Source: Thermothielavioides terrestris NRRL 8126
Taxonomy: Eukaryota; Ascomycota; Sordariomycetes; Sordariales; Chaetomiaceae
Length of the DNA stretch: 64,000 nt
Reading direction: 5' to 3'
NCBI RefSeq assembly: GCF_000226115.1
Contig: NC_016457.1
Location: forward strand, 6,200,001-6,264,000
Below are positions 55,310-64,000 of this stretch, one piece after another; the first letter of the stretch is position 1, and each line of letters begins with the position of its first letter. The translations under genes were made by a program, and so were the position numbers. The notes under the pieces were generated by a model. The model made no database searches. It had not been told where the DNA came from and saw only the letters and a list, made by a program, of their open reading frames with translations.

Positions 55310-57136
55310 TTACAGTTTGAATCCCCCAGGCATCAAAGTCTGGAAGACACCGCGAGGATCAAAATGTAGCGCAGTGGCCTTGAGGAACGCCAAGTTCGCC
55401 AAACCGTAGCTTGCCAGGGGATCCTGTGACTTGCCCGCGTGGTTGACATCGACATAAGGGTTAAACACGCCTCTGGCTTTGGCAGCTTCCATGATGTCGG
55501 CCAGCAGCTTGTCCGCGGCAGCCTGGACAATCTCATAATCCCCCGCGGAGCCGAAAGTGGCCGTCAAGACGGCCAGGATGAGGCCATGCGCGGGCACCCT
55601 AAGACCGAGGACGTTGCCTCCGTTCGCGTCACTCCGGGCCACTACGGCCGGGACGATGGGATCCAGGCTAAGCGACCACTGGATGCCTGACACATTCGCG
55701 ACGCTGTTAGTGCTGGCTGTGTAGATGGCCCAGAGCTCCCGCAGCATCCCGAGGTCGTTCTCGAATGTTGTGGCAAAGGTGATCTCTCTGGAGAAGCTCG
55801 GATCAGCGATTACGTCTACTAGAGCGCCCCCACTGGACATTGTAAAGTACTTACTGGAACCCATTTGGTGATTCCTTTGCCTGTGCGACCGAGAAATCCG
55901 CCAGCGTCGTGACCGACGTGTTGTTCAGGAGCTGCCCCGCCATGGTCGCAAAGGGCTGGAAGATTGGTGGGTTGACGACGGGCTGCGCATAGGCGTACGT
56001 ATTGGTGAGTAAGGGACCGGAGGCGGGAGTGAAGGCGTAGTTTACGGTGAGGCCGGCATTGAGGTCGTAGTTTGTATTGGCCGTGAAGGAGTACAAGGTC
56101 TGTGTCTGTGCCTCGAGCGCTGAAGCCGAGAAGTATGCCTCTCCGGCCCACATAGGGCCGAGCGGGAACGTTTTGAAGGTAAACTCTGTCACGATGCCAA
56201 AGTTGTTACCGCCGCCCCTTAAGGCGCGCCAGAGGTTGGGGTTTGTTCTTGGGGAGGCTGTGACGATGTTCCCATTCGCCAGGACGACCTCGAACTGCAC
56301 CACATTGTCGCAAGCAAAGCCCACCTTTGGGGCAAAGAAACCAAACCCGCCTTCCAACGACAAGAGCATCAGTTCGGGTTAAGCGTCCACGGCTGGGGCG
56401 GGGATGGGGGCGAAAAGGGGGTGGGGATATGGATCAGCGACTTACCACCAAGACTTGAGCCCCCAACGCCGACTGTCGCGTGTCGAGCGCCCGGCGCGGC
56501 CAGCCCCAGAGGAGAGAGTCGCGCATAGACAGCGCCCCAAGATGCTCCGCCACCGACCTTGACCTTCTTGTTGTCCGAAGACACGGTGACGGCGCTGAGG
56601 CCGCCGAGGTCGATGGTGACGCCGTCGTCGATATTCGCAATCCCGGCAATGGCGCCGTGGCCGCCCCCACGCACGGCAAACTTGCACGCCCGCGGGACTA
56701 GCACCTTCAGCGCGGCCGAGACATCGCTGGCCGAGCTGGGCGAGACGATGCATCGCGGGGCGATCTCGGACTCTTGTTGCGACCAATACGAGGATATCGA
56801 TGCATTGTACGCATTGGAGCTGGGGAACGAGACTTTCGACCCGAGAGTGGACGCTAGGACGTCGCACTGCGCAAGACCGGGCCGACACGGGCGGTGAGCT
56901 TCAAGGTCATCAAGCGACCGGTGTCATCAGGGAAGTATAGGAGAATGTAAACCCACACAAGTCGGGCGATTCCACGGGCCACCGGAGGTTGATGATGTTG
57001 GTGTTGGAGACAGAGAGGAGGAGGCCGACGACGCAGGGCGAGTGACACAAGAAGCTAGGGCGCCGGAGAGAGGCACCAGCAGGACAATGCGAAGCCACGT
57101 CCAGGCCGGCGTGTCCATCATGCTGGTGGTAGACAT
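55310..57136 (-). CDS. Secreted FAD-linked oxidase (berberine-bridge-enzyme-like)
   Basis: Minus-strand exons 57136-56957, 56866-56446, 56350-55855 and 55787-55310 give 524 residues. The signal peptide (WLRIVLLVPLSGALAS) is strong. The FAD-binding half shows SSYWSQQESEIAPRCIVSPS, FAVRGGGHGAIAGIANIDDG (the flavin-linking His in GGGHG), VGVGGSSLGGGFGFFAPKVG and GGGNNFGIVTEFTF. The end YASYGLANLAFLK-like region and FDPRGVFQTLMPGGFKL is the BBE C-terminal domain. Such enzymes oxidise alcohols, oligosaccharides or alkaloid-like compounds with O2. The first intron (donor after PTC) is my least certain boundary, as the Ser/Thr-rich end of exon 1 is not conserved. The gene is next to a broken relative and a short-chain dehydrogenase. 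Confidence 0.85.
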
Positions 57137-57385
57137 TGGGTAGGGCGTGTGCTCTCACGCTGCTTGAGTGTTTCGTGAACCAGCGGCCATGTTTTCCGCG
57201 TTAAATGCCTCCTGAGAGGCAGAAGGAATGGCATCCATGTGTCTGATGTGGGACCATACCCAGGCATGGTCTACGAACCAGCCACTGGCAAACACAAGCC
57301 TGCCTCATCCTGCGTTCCCAGGGTTGAAGCCGGGCCATCCGAATGGGATTGCTAATTTGAAGGTCATCGGCGCGTTCTGGGCCCC

Positions 57386-57660
57386 GTGGCGTGCCTGAAC
57401 CCAAGACACAGACAAACTCCCATCGGAATAATCTGCGAAGGCCTCGGGTGCAAGAGAGCAGACTCCAAGGACATGGGCACGTACGATCGGTTTGTCTACC
57501 TCAATTACGCGGCACCCTGGCAGGATCCCATTACCAGCTACGGGGAGGAGGCAGTGGGGAGGGTGCGGAAGGCGCGCCGGCGCGTGGATCCCAAGGGCGT
57601 GATCACGCGTCAGGTTCCTGGGGGGTTCAAGATCCCCGGGATGATGGAGCAAGAAGATCT
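57386..57660 (+). pseudogene. C-terminal fragment of a second BBE-like FAD oxidase
   Basis: The plus-strand frame reads YDRFVYLNYAAPWQDPITSY, then VDPKGVITRQVPGGFKIPGM, which is the C-terminal block of berberine-bridge-like oxidases and aligns with the end of the complete gene next door. Nothing upstream encodes the FAD domain; the 245 bp between the two are not coding. It is therefore a 3' remnant, in opposite orientation to its intact relative. The frame runs on past the conserved end to 57772, over the 3' end of the next gene. Confidence 0.75.
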
Positions 57661-57765
57661 GAGGGCGTTTGATTCATGTGAATGGCCGTCTATCTTATCC
57701 CTTTTCCACGCCTGTCTCGCGGCGCTCTTCGGTGTGGATTTGAATTACGTAAATGGTACACGCCG

Positions 57766-58758
57766 TCACTGAGCTAGGCTCTTGGAGAGCTCATCAAGGC
57801 CCTGACCGTTCCTCATCATGCCGTCCTAATTGGAGACACCCGTTAGCAGCCTAGTGGCTTGCGCGGGGCGAGTTGTTTAAGGAAGCACTTACCAACACCC
57901 ACGTCGGCAGCCACCTGGACAGGAACTTGACAGCTCCGCTGTTCGCCCCTTTCCACACGTGGGCAGGCTTGGCTTTGCCGACGATATCCTCTACGATCGA
58001 CTTGGCAAAGTCATCGACCGACCCGCCCTTGGGCCCGGCTTGGCCCTTCGCCCAGCGATTGATCGTGTCCCGAATTGCAGCGTATCGAGACGAGGGTGGC
58101 AAGACGACCTCGGGCTCGTTGGCGTGGAACGGCGTGGCCACAGTGCCGACCATGATGGTGACGACGGTGACATTGAAAGGGGACAGCTCGAGACGCAGCG
58201 TGTCGGAGAGCGAGTTCAGGGCGGCCTTGGAGGACGCGTATGCCCCTGCAGGACCAGTTCAGTAAGCATTGCGAAGCCTGAAAGTTGACATCTGAATCTT
58301 CTTTCTTTCGGGATCTTACCAATCCATGGCGTGTTCACAACTGCCCCAACGCTGCTGATGTTTACGATGCGTCCCTGGTTCGCAATCAGGAGGTCGGAGA
58401 ATGCCTGGATGGTCCGGAGCGCGCCCCAGACGTTCGTGTCGTGGAGTCGCTGGGCATGGGCAATGTCCACGTCCAGAAGCGGCATCGTGTAGCCGCACCC
58501 GGCATTGTTGACGAGCACGTCCAAACCGCCCTTCTCGGCGACAGCCTTGGCGGCCTCCTTCACGGACTCGTCCGAAGACACATCGAGCTGGAGCGTCGTG
58601 ACGTTCGGAAGCCCGGCCAGCTCGGCGGGGATCTTGGCTACTGTCCGGGCGGTGGCGAAGACGTGGTGGCCGTGGCCTGCAAGCTCGCGGGCAACAGCAG
58701 CGCCGATGCCGCCGGCCGAACAGCCCGTCACTAAGATGGTCTTCTTGGAGGTTGACAT
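57766..58758 (-). CDS. Short-chain dehydrogenase/reductase (Ayr1-like)
   Basis: Minus-strand exons 58758-58320, 58245-57893 and 57825-57766 give 283 residues. Classical SDR motifs: cofactor turn TGCSAGGIGAAVA, LDVLVNNAGCGYT, the catalytic Ser in GRIVNISSVGAVV, and Tyr/Lys in GAYASSKAAL (created by the first splice). The C-terminus ends QGLDELSKSLAQ after a hydrophobic stretch. It resembles the yeast 1-acyldihydroxyacetone-phosphate reductase Ayr1 group, NADPH-dependent reductases of lipid droplets and ER; many fungal members have other carbonyl substrates. The three-exon model keeps the frame throughout. Its 3' end abuts the oxidase fragment on the other strand. Confidence 0.92.
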
Positions 58759-61064
58759 TACTGGCGACACCGACGAAGCAGAATTCGGGTGAAAAGCATG
58801 CCTGCGCTAGGTATAAGGAAAAGCGTAACTTCATGAAGAAAGGGCGCCGAAGGAGCGCGCGTCTTGCGCGTTGCATGAGGTGTGGGGCCCGCAAGCGGCC
58901 TTGCTTGGGGGCCATCCATGGTACAGGTACCTATGAAGGATGGACCCCCAGCGAATGCAGGATCACGCTATTTGTCGTGTAGGCAAGGGGGCTGGGCGCT
59001 GTATCCGCGATGAACTCTCGTGCATCTGTTGGTTAGATGAGAACAAGAAAACGTCCGCCTACAGACTCCATAGCAGACCTCTCGCTGTGTGTTTGCACTT
59101 TGCACCGACAGCGCGCAAGGACATTATATCCCAATTCGCTGACACAAGCAAACAAACTTTGCTCCAAAATGTCTCGTGCCTGGGACAGGACCAAGATTGT
59201 TGCGGTGTACATCCTCCCGTCGTCCTCCCAACCGCACGCTGTCTGATCCTGCGGGATTTGCCAGGGTCCGCTAGTCCATGGCCTTGAGTTCAATGCCCTG
59301 CAGTTGTTGTTGCTCGACTTCGCGAGAGTGCAGTGTAGTTGTTATGGTGCACCACCGCGGACCGCATGTGACGGTTCGTCGCGAGCCCTGCCTAAAAACA
59401 GGGGAAGAAACACCATCAGCTGACTGGGTGGCAATGCCGGCATGAAGGCACTGATAAACGTTGGCCACGGACGATGCTGGTTATTACGGTCACACCCGGG
59501 CTTCTAATCAGATTTATGATCCACCTGGTTACCTAGACTTAGAGTTAGGTGCACCGCACTCACATGAAGCCAAGAACACTTGATCTGCCGTGACGTCGCC
59601 GTTCGGAGCGTGGAGTTCACTTAAAACCCCGATGTCCCCCCATCTGGCCCTCCTACATCGGGTGGCCGCATTGGGTTTGCCGGGATTCTTGACGAGCCCC
59701 TCGTCGCTCGGCTCCGATCCATTCGTCCGTCGATGTCCGCTCTCGGAGGAGAAAACTTTTGGTGGTGTAGGAGGCAGGATGCCGATTGGGACGCCTGTGA
59801 TTTAACTATCTCCTTCACGAATGAATCTTGAATGACGAAGGCCCCGCAGCAGTAGGCGTTATCCTCGAGCCCCATTGGTGTCAGACTCAGACCCTGCAAG
59901 GACACGCCTTGGCAATACCTCCGAAGCAAGGGTCCAGTATGTAAGGAGGTGTCATGTGTGTATCTACCTGTCTGCTTGGTAGGGAGTATGTATGCCGAGG
60001 GGCTACAAAACCGTCGATGTCACTCTGGACAGAAGACATTAGCCTATGGAGTACGCCGTGACCTGCAACAAGTATCTGTCATCTGTCTTGGCCGCCAATG
60101 GCCCTCCCCAAGTTGGCTTAAGTGCCATGGCATCCTTGCAGATCCGATCGCTTTCTGCGCTTGTGGACACGGGGGTGGGAGTTCTCGTCCACGGAGTACA
60201 TGCCCCAAAAACCCGATTCTGCAAGACATAATCAGGGAACCCGGGGTCAGAACGCTATCAAGGACTCGGGCAGGCCTCGCCTGCAGGTGCGCGGGGACCT
60301 CGCTTAGCTGCGCTTCCCGCCCGCAAACGGCGATGAGGAGATGATGGCCGCATGCCTTGTTCTTTCTTCTCCAAGAACCCGACCTCCTTGCAGAGAGTTA
60401 AAGCGGGCCGCTTTCCTACAGGACTGCAGCATGCGCTGTTCTCGGCTTACCAGACACGGATGTGTGGCCCTTGTTTCCATCTTCCAGAAACACACCGCCT
60501 CGAGATTTCAGAAGTTGGTGTGGGGGAGTGCATCAGAATGCCGAGCATTTTTCAAAATGCGAGCCAACGCGGATCGGCTGCGGTCGGTCCGACGGTCCTA
60601 CTCGACAAGAATGGGAATCCGAGCAGTAAGTTTGCGTGGCGGGCACAGCAGCCCCTTTCGGGCCGGGCCACAAGACCCGTCCCTTATATAGACCGGTGAG
60701 GATTTTATGTTTTCCGGCCATCAGTTTACCGAGTGGTTCGATGCCACACGCAGCCATAGGTCCGCGACGTTGTGGATACGACTCTGCCTTGCCCACCGCT
60801 CGTTGTCCGCTGCTCCCAGGTGGATTCTCGCCTGCTCCCCACCAGGATGTGCCCAACCAAGCCTCACAATGTGCTTTTCTCAAGTCTCCGTTGGATATCG
60901 GGTATCAACGGGTTGTCCTCAGCCACCTAAGCTTCCCTTGGGCCGCATTTCAAACGGTTGTTCGTCGGCATGCTGGTCGCTCCTCGGCTGTTGTCCATCC
61001 GCTTCTCACCGTTTCTGAGATCCCTCAAGGCGACAATCACCTCAAAGTCATCCACGTAGCTTAT
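58759..61064. other. 2.3-kb intergenic region without a supported gene
   Basis: Several open frames of 60-160 codons exist, but none has third-position bias, known motifs or plausible splicing. No RNA gene or transposon is recognised. Confidence 0.4.
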
Positions 61065-61157
61065 ATAAAAATGACCGAAGGCATCCCCTTCCCCCCGGTG
61101 CTGCTAGTTTCATAAAATGACCAAAGGCATCTTCTTCACCACGGAGCTTCTAGTTTC
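61065..61157. repeat. Tandem duplication of about 46 bp upstream of a small gene
   Basis: 61065-61111 and 61112-61157 are imperfect direct copies, each ATAAAA(A)TGACC(G/A)AAGGCATC...CTAGTTTC. A TATA-like TTATATAAAA spans 61061-61070. It lies 87-180 bp upstream of the next ATG. Confidence 0.75.
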
Positions 61158-61243
61158 CGTCACGCAGCCCTTCAAGCCCCCGACTGCACTCCCCGGGCCA
61201 CGATACACCAGCAACGCTGCCTCCGACGTCTTGACTTCCGACG

Positions 61244-61540
61244 ATGTCGGCGCCGTTCTTCAACACCGCCCCAGACACGGACCTCAGCCCTCCAGTAACG
61301 GGCTACTATCCTCGGTTGCCTACAGTTGGCGGGGGCCTTTGGACTGTTCCGGTGAGCTCTTGCCTAAGTGAACTCGGCAAACTTAGTCCTCAGACGGCTA
61401 ATCATCACTAGCTTCCCGGCATCCGCTGCCCGACGTGTGCCGCGAATGGTGAAGAGGTCTGGGTTGTGCCAGGCCTGATCTGCCCAAAATGCCGCAGTCC
61501 GGCGCCCGCCGAAGAGCGCGAAGAGGACCAGGTCGACTAA
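61244..61540 (+). CDS. Small (78-residue) zinc-ribbon-like protein
   Basis: Exons 61244-61351 and 61412-61540 around a 60-nt GT..AG intron. Exon 1 reads MSAPFFNTAPDTDLSPP with TGYYPRLPTVGGGLWTVP; exon 2 reads LPGIRCPTCAANGEEVWVVP, then LICPKCRSPAPAEEREEDQVD and a stop. CPTC and CPKC, 17 residues apart, would bind one zinc ion. The join is in phase 0 and both exons show G/C third positions, so this looks like a real gene although each exon is too short to stand out. I do not recognise a named family. Size and charge suggest a nuclear or cytosolic accessory factor, but no function can be assigned. Confidence 0.75.
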
Positions 61541-62159
61541 ATGCCGCGTTCGTTTCTTGCACGGTCGAGTGATCGGCGAATCAGCCACGGCGCCCTTTCG
61601 TGTCTTGTCGGTCCGGTGTCCCCCTGTGTTAAATCCAACGGTCGCTGATAGATCATATCGTGTCTTTCAAAGTTCGGCTTACGATTTGGTTATCACCTGA
61701 CGCAGTTACCTGGTATGGGGCTCATGCATGGAAAGAATAGGGAGGGACTGCAAAGCAAGATGCTTGCTTCCCCGGGTCAGTCTTCTATTTGATTCGGTAA
61801 ACTAAGTAAGCAGCTTCCATGCGCACGTTGCAACCTTACCTGCAGTTCTCGTGCATCTGCTGTCACGATTGCGTCAGGCAGCGGGGAGAGGACATCCTCG
61901 CTGCCGTGGTTGCTTGATTGGTGGAGAGTGTCATGTATGTGTCCAATGTTCGTCGAACACGCCGTTGCCAAGTTAGGGGGCATGCCAGCGTTTCGAATTT
62001 ATCTCAGAGGCCAGCATGGAACGGGGTTCTCTTACACTACATGCGGGAAGAGCCGAGCGTTGGCGTGTGGTTAGTCACTCCCCCTTGGTTGAGAGTTGGA
62101 ATGGCTTCGATCCAAGGGTGAGGATCGTTCTCTACCTTGCTACATCCTCTCTTCACTTT
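61541..62159. other. Intergenic region between convergent genes
   Basis: No gene signal on either strand. Confidence 0.4.
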
Positions 62160-63611
62160 TCAGGCCGATACACAGGCGATTTGTCCCGAATCCTTGTTTT
62201 CATCTTCCCCATCCGACTCTCCCAAGACGACTTCGAGCGGTGTGCTCCCGTTGTGGCCCGCAGCAGTCAGGTCTGCCCCGGCCTCGACCAGCAAGCGCAC
62301 AACATCGGCGTTGCCCGACTCGGCAGCCCAATGAAGCGGGGTTCGGCCGTACCCGTCCCTCACATCGACCCTGGCACCGCCCTCCAAGAGCACCTTGGTG
62401 CAAGCATAGCTGGCGTGAGCGAGATGCAGCGCAGAGACCGGATGCCGCGGGCCTTTGCTCGCGCCCCCGCGTGACGCCGCGCTCCTGTTCTTAGCTCTAC
62501 CCCCCTGATTCCAGACCAGCCCGGCGCCATCAAACACGGCATCCACGTCCGCCCTGCCCTCCCTCACCAACACCTCCACACACTCGGGCCTGTCCGCCAG
62601 CACAGCAACATGCAGCGCCGTCTGCCCCGCACCCCCAACTTCCACTCCCCCGCCCCTACCCCTACCCTTATCCTCCCCCGCACCACCCGCCCCCGTCCCC
62701 GCTCCTCCTCCCGCACCACCCCGCCCGGACCCGGCCGGCAGCCTCCGATCGGCGTCGACGCCCCGCTCGACCACGAGAAAGCGCACCACCCCCGCCAGCC
62801 CGGCCGCGCACGCCATGCTGAGCACGCTCTCGCCCCGGCCGGTCGCGCGGTCGACGCGCGCCGCGTCCGCGTCCGCGCCGCAGCACTCGACCAGGAAGCG
62901 CACCATGGCGAGGTGGGCGCGCGGGCGCGCGCGCGCCGCCGGCGAGCGCACCAAGGCCATCAGCGGCGTCAGGCCGGCGGGGTTGGGCTGGTTGACCGGC
63001 AGTGGTGCGGGCGGGTTGGGGCTGCGGTTGTCGCTGCTGTCGCTGTGGTTGTGGGAGGGTATGAGGAGGTAGCGGGCTACCTTGTCGATGTCGAGGTTGG
63101 CGCAGGCGATGCAGAGGTCTGCTTGGAAGGGGAGGGAGGGGGGTGGCTGGGGAGGGGAGAAGAGGCGGGTGAGGGTGCTGAGGAGAGAGCCGGCGGCAGA
63201 GCGGGAGCGGGAGCGGCGGTGGGGGTTGCTACTGCTGCTGGGTTTGCGGTGGTGATGGTGGGGCGGGTTGGAGCCGGTGGTGCCGAAGGTCGTGAGCAGG
63301 GCTTTCGAGAGGGAGGAGATCTTGTGTGCAAGGAGCTCGTCTTGCAGTTGGTCTTCGGTCTGGACTTGGCCGCAGCGGCATGATGGCCCGTGAACGTGGA
63401 TTGAGGGGAGCGAGCTGGTGGAACGGAAGAGTTGACGGCATTCGCTTTTGCTAAGGCGTTTGGGACGGGCGTGGGCGTAATGCCGGGGGGTTGCCCATGA
63501 TGTCCTATCGGGGTGATCCTCGAAAACAACCCGGGAGGCGAGTGATGGGGAGTCGTCCCACACGTGGTGCCTGCGCACGCTGAGAGTAGTAAAGGTGAGG
63601 TCCGTCATCAT
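62160..63611 (-). CDS. Ankyrin-repeat protein
   Basis: Single exon, 483 residues. The N-terminal 150 residues are basic and Ser/His/Pro-rich, with CRCG and HHHH. Ankyrin units follow: LCIACANLDIDKVARYLL (about 166), AGLTPLMALVRS with MVRFLVECCGAD (about 213-245), GESVLSMACAAGLAGVVRFL (about 260), TALHVAVLADRPECVEVLVR (about 330), and the well-formed GRTPLHWAAESGNADVVRLL then AGADLTAAGHNGSTPLEVVL near the end. A Gly-rich insert (about 285-320) splits units 3 and 4. The role is protein binding; the partner is unknown. An alternative start at the second Met changes one residue only. Confidence 0.88.
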   Translation of the reverse strand: MMTDLTFTTLSVRRHHVWDDSPSLASRVVFEDHPDRTSWATPRHYAHARPKRLSKSECRQLFRSTSSLPSIHVHGPSCRCGQVQTEDQLQDELLAHKISSLSKALLTTFGTTGSNPPHHHHRKPSSSSNPHRRSRSRSAAGSLLSTLTRLFSPPQPPPSLPFQADLCIACANLDIDKVARYLLIPSHNHSDSSDNRSPNPPAPLPVNQPNPAGLTPLMALVRSPAARARPRAHLAMVRFLVECCGADADAARVDRATGRGESVLSMACAAGLAGVVRFLVVERGVDADRRLPAGSGRGGAGGGAGTGAGGAGEDKGRGRGGGVEVGGAGQTALHVAVLADRPECVEVLVREGRADVDAVFDGAGLVWNQGGRAKNRSAASRGGASKGPRHPVSALHLAHASYACTKVLLEGGARVDVRDGYGRTPLHWAAESGNADVVRLLVEAGADLTAAGHNGSTPLEVVLGESDGEDENKDSGQIACVSA

Positions 63612-64000
63612 TCATACGCCGTGGAGCGGATTAGGACCAAGTGGTTCTTGTTGATCAACACAACCTTGGTTCTGGGATCCTCTGCGATTCAGGGCCCTTC
63701 AGGGAGACGGACGTTGGCCCATTTAAAGCCCCCCTTCGGACGCCCGTTCAGCCCTACATTGGGCCAAGGCTGACCATAGCACTTTGGCATTGTTGCATTT
63801 TTGAGTCAGCCACAATGCCAAACCCGCTATGAGCTTGGCATTCACCGGTCGAAGGGCTGTGAGTCTTCGCTGTGGGCGATTCCCCGCGAGCTGAACACGC
63901 TAATGCCGCCCGAGACCCGCTTGGGAGCCGCAGTTCTGCACGCCCGCGGCGAGATCAACCCACTGCCACAAGGGGCAAGAGGCGCGAGATGCCAGACGCA
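63612..64000. other. Window edge, upstream of the ankyrin-repeat gene
   Basis: No gene signal. Likely 5' region of the ankyrin gene. Confidence 0.35.

Noticed and set aside
60636..61115. 159-codon plus-strand frame
   Set aside because: No third-position bias, no motif, and it ends in the tandem duplication upstream of the small zinc-ribbon gene.
1..64000. CRISPR arrays, rRNA and riboswitches
   Set aside because: None seen; regularly spaced short repeats are limited to the tandem units listed, and the genome is eukaryotic.

Overview
The window looks like nuclear DNA of a filamentous ascomycete, most likely a Sordariomycete. Genes are GC-rich with strong third-position G/C, introns are 44-114 nt with GT..AG ends and CTAAC/CTGAC-like branch sites, and the gene families are typical fungal ones. 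The first 8.7 kb are AT-rich and carry the C-to-T signature of repeat-induced point mutation (RIP). I resolved 22 intact-looking genes, one P450 gene with a frameshift, one pseudogene fragment and one weak small coding candidate. Exon limits come from splice signals plus frame and family continuity; I had no transcript data.

Layout. 1-8.7 kb: a graveyard of RIP-mutated transposons (a chromodomain-type Ty3 retrotransposon, a gag-like stretch on the minus strand, and a hAT transposase remnant). 9.4-15.2 kb: a zinc-type oxidoreductase, an aldo/keto reductase and a dienelactone hydrolase, with a 594-bp Mutator-like MITE (9-bp target duplication) between the last two. 15.7-24.7 kb: a fructosamine-kinase family gene, a secreted GH2 beta-galactosidase and a rhodopsin-like seven-helix membrane protein. 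25.4-41.1 kb: a probable aromatic-compound catabolic cluster with a 2,3-dihydroxybenzoate-decarboxylase-type amidohydrolase, an aldehyde dehydrogenase, a salicylate-hydroxylase-type flavoprotein, a P450, an MFS sugar/acid transporter, and next to it a second P450 with a frameshift. 41.3-50.2 kb: a secreted aspartic protease with an odd second active-site motif, a DHCR24-like flavoprotein, a Gal80-like oxidoreductase and a large SH3 protein. 51.8-58.8 kb: two small secreted proteins, a Nudix hydrolase, a berberine-bridge-type oxidase, a broken fragment of a second such oxidase, and a short-chain dehydrogenase. 61.2-63.6 kb: a 78-residue zinc-ribbon protein split by an intron, and an ankyrin-repeat protein.

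How the genes may work together (inference): in the 25-38 kb cluster the transporter could import an aromatic acid or its glycoside, the aldehyde dehydrogenase would oxidise an aryl aldehyde, the P450 and flavin monooxygenase would hydroxylate the ring, and the decarboxylase would remove the carboxyl group to give a catechol-type product. Gene pairs are divergent (decarboxylase/aldehyde dehydrogenase; P450/transporter), which fits co-regulation. No ring-cleaving dioxygenase and no cluster-specific zinc-cluster regulator is visible in the window; the dienelactone hydrolase lies 10 kb away and may or may not belong to the pathway.
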